Source: Sphingobacteriaceae bacterium
GTDB lineage: Bacteria > Bacteroidota > Bacteroidia > B-17B0 > Aurantibacillaceae
DNA: 6,818 nt
NCBI GenBank assembly: GCA_023251695.1
Contig: JAHEYE010000191.1
Location: forward strand, 1-6,818
Reading direction: 5' to 3'
Part shown: positions 5,908-6,818 of the stretch, piece after piece
How the letters are laid out: every line of letters starts with the position of its first letter
Numbering within the stretch: the first letter of the stretch is position 1
The notes under the pieces: model-generated
The model's input: the letters and a program-made list of their open reading frames with translations, nothing else
Database searches by the model: none
What the model was told of the DNA's origin: nothing
Made by a program: the position numbers and the translations under genes

Positions 5908-6818
5908 TATACTTTCGCTAAAATTAAAGATGAACAATTCCCGCCGAAACCAAATGAATTCGATAATACATTATTGATTTGGGCATCCGTCACTTTTGTT
6001 ACCGGCACTAAACCAAATTCACTAATCGGAGTTGTAAAATTTAAATTCGGGAATATTTTATTGTTTTGTAACGACAAAACAGAAATCACAGCTTCAACTC
6101 CCGCCGCTGCCGCTAATGTATGACCCGTATAAGCTTTTGTAGAACTGAATTTAGGAATAGAGTTTCCAAAAACATTCACAGTCGCTTTACTTTCCGATTG
6201 ATCGTTATTCGGCGTTCCTGTTCCGTGCATGTTGATGTAATCAATTTGTGCAGGAGAAAGCCCGCTCATTTGCAATGCTTGTTTAATTGCAGTGGTCGCC
6301 CCTACTCCATCCGGCGAAGAAGCTGTTTGATGATACGCATCATTTGAATTCGCGTAACCCATTACTTTGGCTAAAGCTTTTCCGTTGCTTTTTTTCAGAG
6401 CAGCTTCGCTTTCGATAACAAGGAAGGCGCCTGCTTCGCCTAAATTTAATCCTTTTCTGTTCTCATCAAATGGTTTGCACCATTCTTTATCCAATATCAT
6501 TAAAGTATTAAATCCATTAAAAGTAAATTTTGATAATGAATCCACGCCGCCAACAATAACGCGATCCAGCATGCCGTGTTTAATCATCCTGCAACCTAAC
6601 ATCACTGCATTTGCTGCCGATGAACAAGCTGTAGAAATTGTGGTGACAAAATCTTTCACGCCTAAATAATCTGCAATCTCTTCCGTGCTTTCGCCGCAAT
6701 CGTGAGCATCTAATACTTCTAAGTGTTTTCCTGCACTCACCATTTCGCCGTAAAACAATTCGGTTTTACACATTCCGGCGACAGTGGTTGAAGAAATTAA
6801 TCCTGTACGCAATCCGTC
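5907..6818 (-). CDS. Beta-ketoacyl-ACP synthase (FabF/KAS II type), N-terminus cut by window
   Basis: The frame is open to the right edge and reads DGLRTGLISSTTVAGM, so about the first 100 residues of a roughly 400-residue enzyme are missing and 303 are visible. The full catalytic set is present, numbered from the window edge: Cys65 in STACSSA, His198 in HGTGTPNND, Lys228 and His233 in STKAYTGH. The C-terminus NSFGFGGNCSSLI is typical of the family. It should carry out decarboxylative condensation of malonyl-ACP with the growing acyl chain in the cytoplasm. The segment NDAYHQTASSPDG and the paired inactive homologue just downstream resemble ketosynthases of flexirubin/aryl-polyene clusters more than housekeeping FabF, which usually sits next to acpP. 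Stop and next start overlap as TAGTG. The family is certain; pathway membership comes from context. Confidence 0.92.
   Translation of the reverse strand, partial: DGLRTGLISSTTVAGMCKTELFYGEMVSAGKHLEVLDAHDCGESTEEIADYLGVKDFVTTISTACSSAANAVMLGCRMIKHGMLDRVIVGGVDSLSKFTFNGFNTLMILDKEWCKPFDENRKGLNLGEAGAFLVIESEAALKKSNGKALAKVMGYANSNDAYHQTASSPDGVGATTAIKQALQMSGLSPAQIDYINMHGTGTPNNDQSESKATVNVFGNSIPKFSSTKAYTGHTLAAAAGVEAVISVLSLQNNKIFPNLNFTTPISEFGLVPVTKVTDAQINNVLSNSFGFGGNCSSLILAKV

Larger units (their letters stand above)
2505..6818 (-). other. Flexirubin / aryl-polyene type biosynthesis and export operon (partial)
   Basis: Six consecutive minus-strand genes are joined by overlaps of 1, 7, 4, 38 and 1 bases, which implies one transcript with translational coupling. 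The set is: ketosynthase, catalytically dead ketosynthase-like partner, NodB deacetylase, LolA-like protein, lipoprotein, FabZ/ApeI-like dehydratase. A KS/CLF-like pair with a stand-alone hot-dog dehydratase and a LolA-like carrier is the recurring core of aryl-polyene clusters (ApeO/ApeC, ApeI, ApeL) and of the related flexirubin clusters of Bacteroidota. An acyl carrier protein, ketoreductase, aryl-starter activating enzyme or ammonia lyase, acyltransferase and MMPL exporter would be expected upstream and are not visible here. An ordinary fatty-acid operon is less likely, because neither a LolA-like protein nor a deacetylase belongs there. The pathway assignment rests on gene content and motif recognition only. 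Confidence 0.7.

Noticed and set aside
5908..5937. ATG at 5935-5937 as the start of the CLF-like protein
   Set aside because: It adds ten residues with no counterpart in ketosynthases and overlaps the upstream gene by 31 bases. The GTG at 5907 puts KKAYIIGSG at the usual start and gives a coupled TAGTG junction.
5907..6812. A TTG at 6810-6812 as the start of the ketosynthase
   Set aside because: The frame stays open to the window edge (Asp-Gly before it), and a ketosynthase needs about 100 more N-terminal residues. The gene is truncated by the window, not started there.

Overview
The window looks like Bacteroidota chromosome: AT-rich, every gene on the minus strand, very short or overlapping gene junctions, no clear Shine-Dalgarno sequences, and protein types that I associate with that phylum (a TPR/coiled-coil protein with the 'SIRYATRIQKSL' linker, a DUF420 membrane protein, flexirubin-type ketosynthases). 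No tRNA, rRNA, CRISPR array, insertion sequence or phage gene is visible. Genes cover all but about 95 bases.

In transcription order (right to left) the first block, 6818 to 2505, is one tightly packed operon. It holds an active-site-complete beta-ketoacyl synthase (5' end cut by the window), a ketosynthase-like partner without the catalytic triad, a membrane-anchored NodB polysaccharide deacetylase, a secreted LolA-like protein, an unrecognised small lipoprotein, and a FabZ/ApeI-like hot-dog dehydratase. Adjacent genes overlap by 1, 7, 4, 38 and 1 bases. The content best fits the distal part of a flexirubin / aryl-polyene type pigment cluster: the KS/CLF-like pair and the dehydratase build a polyene acyl chain on a carrier protein, while the LolA-like protein and the lipoprotein would move or anchor the finished lipid at the outer membrane. 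The carrier protein, ketoreductase, aryl-starter enzyme and exporter expected for such a pathway are not in the window and would lie upstream (beyond 6818).

After a 40-base gap made almost entirely of a degenerate heptamer tandem repeat comes a DUF420 integral membrane protein (2464 to 1871), a family linked to haem-copper oxidase maturation. It carries a textbook EF-hand loop between two membrane helices. A 50-base gap with a strong inverted repeat then separates it from a two-gene block: a TPR sensor-like membrane protein (1820 to 528) that ends where SpoIIE-type phosphatases would begin their catalytic domain, and, 5 bases later, the N-terminal half of a cytochrome c lipoprotein (522 to the window edge). 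This second half looks like respiratory/redox housekeeping next to the pigment operon, not part of it.

The points most worth a second look are the EF-hand loop in the DUF420 protein, the catalytic substitutions in the CLF-like protein and the dehydratase, the deacetylase inside a polyene operon, the unassigned lipoprotein, and the catalytic-domain-less TPR protein. I see no evidence for a wholly new defence or mobile system here.
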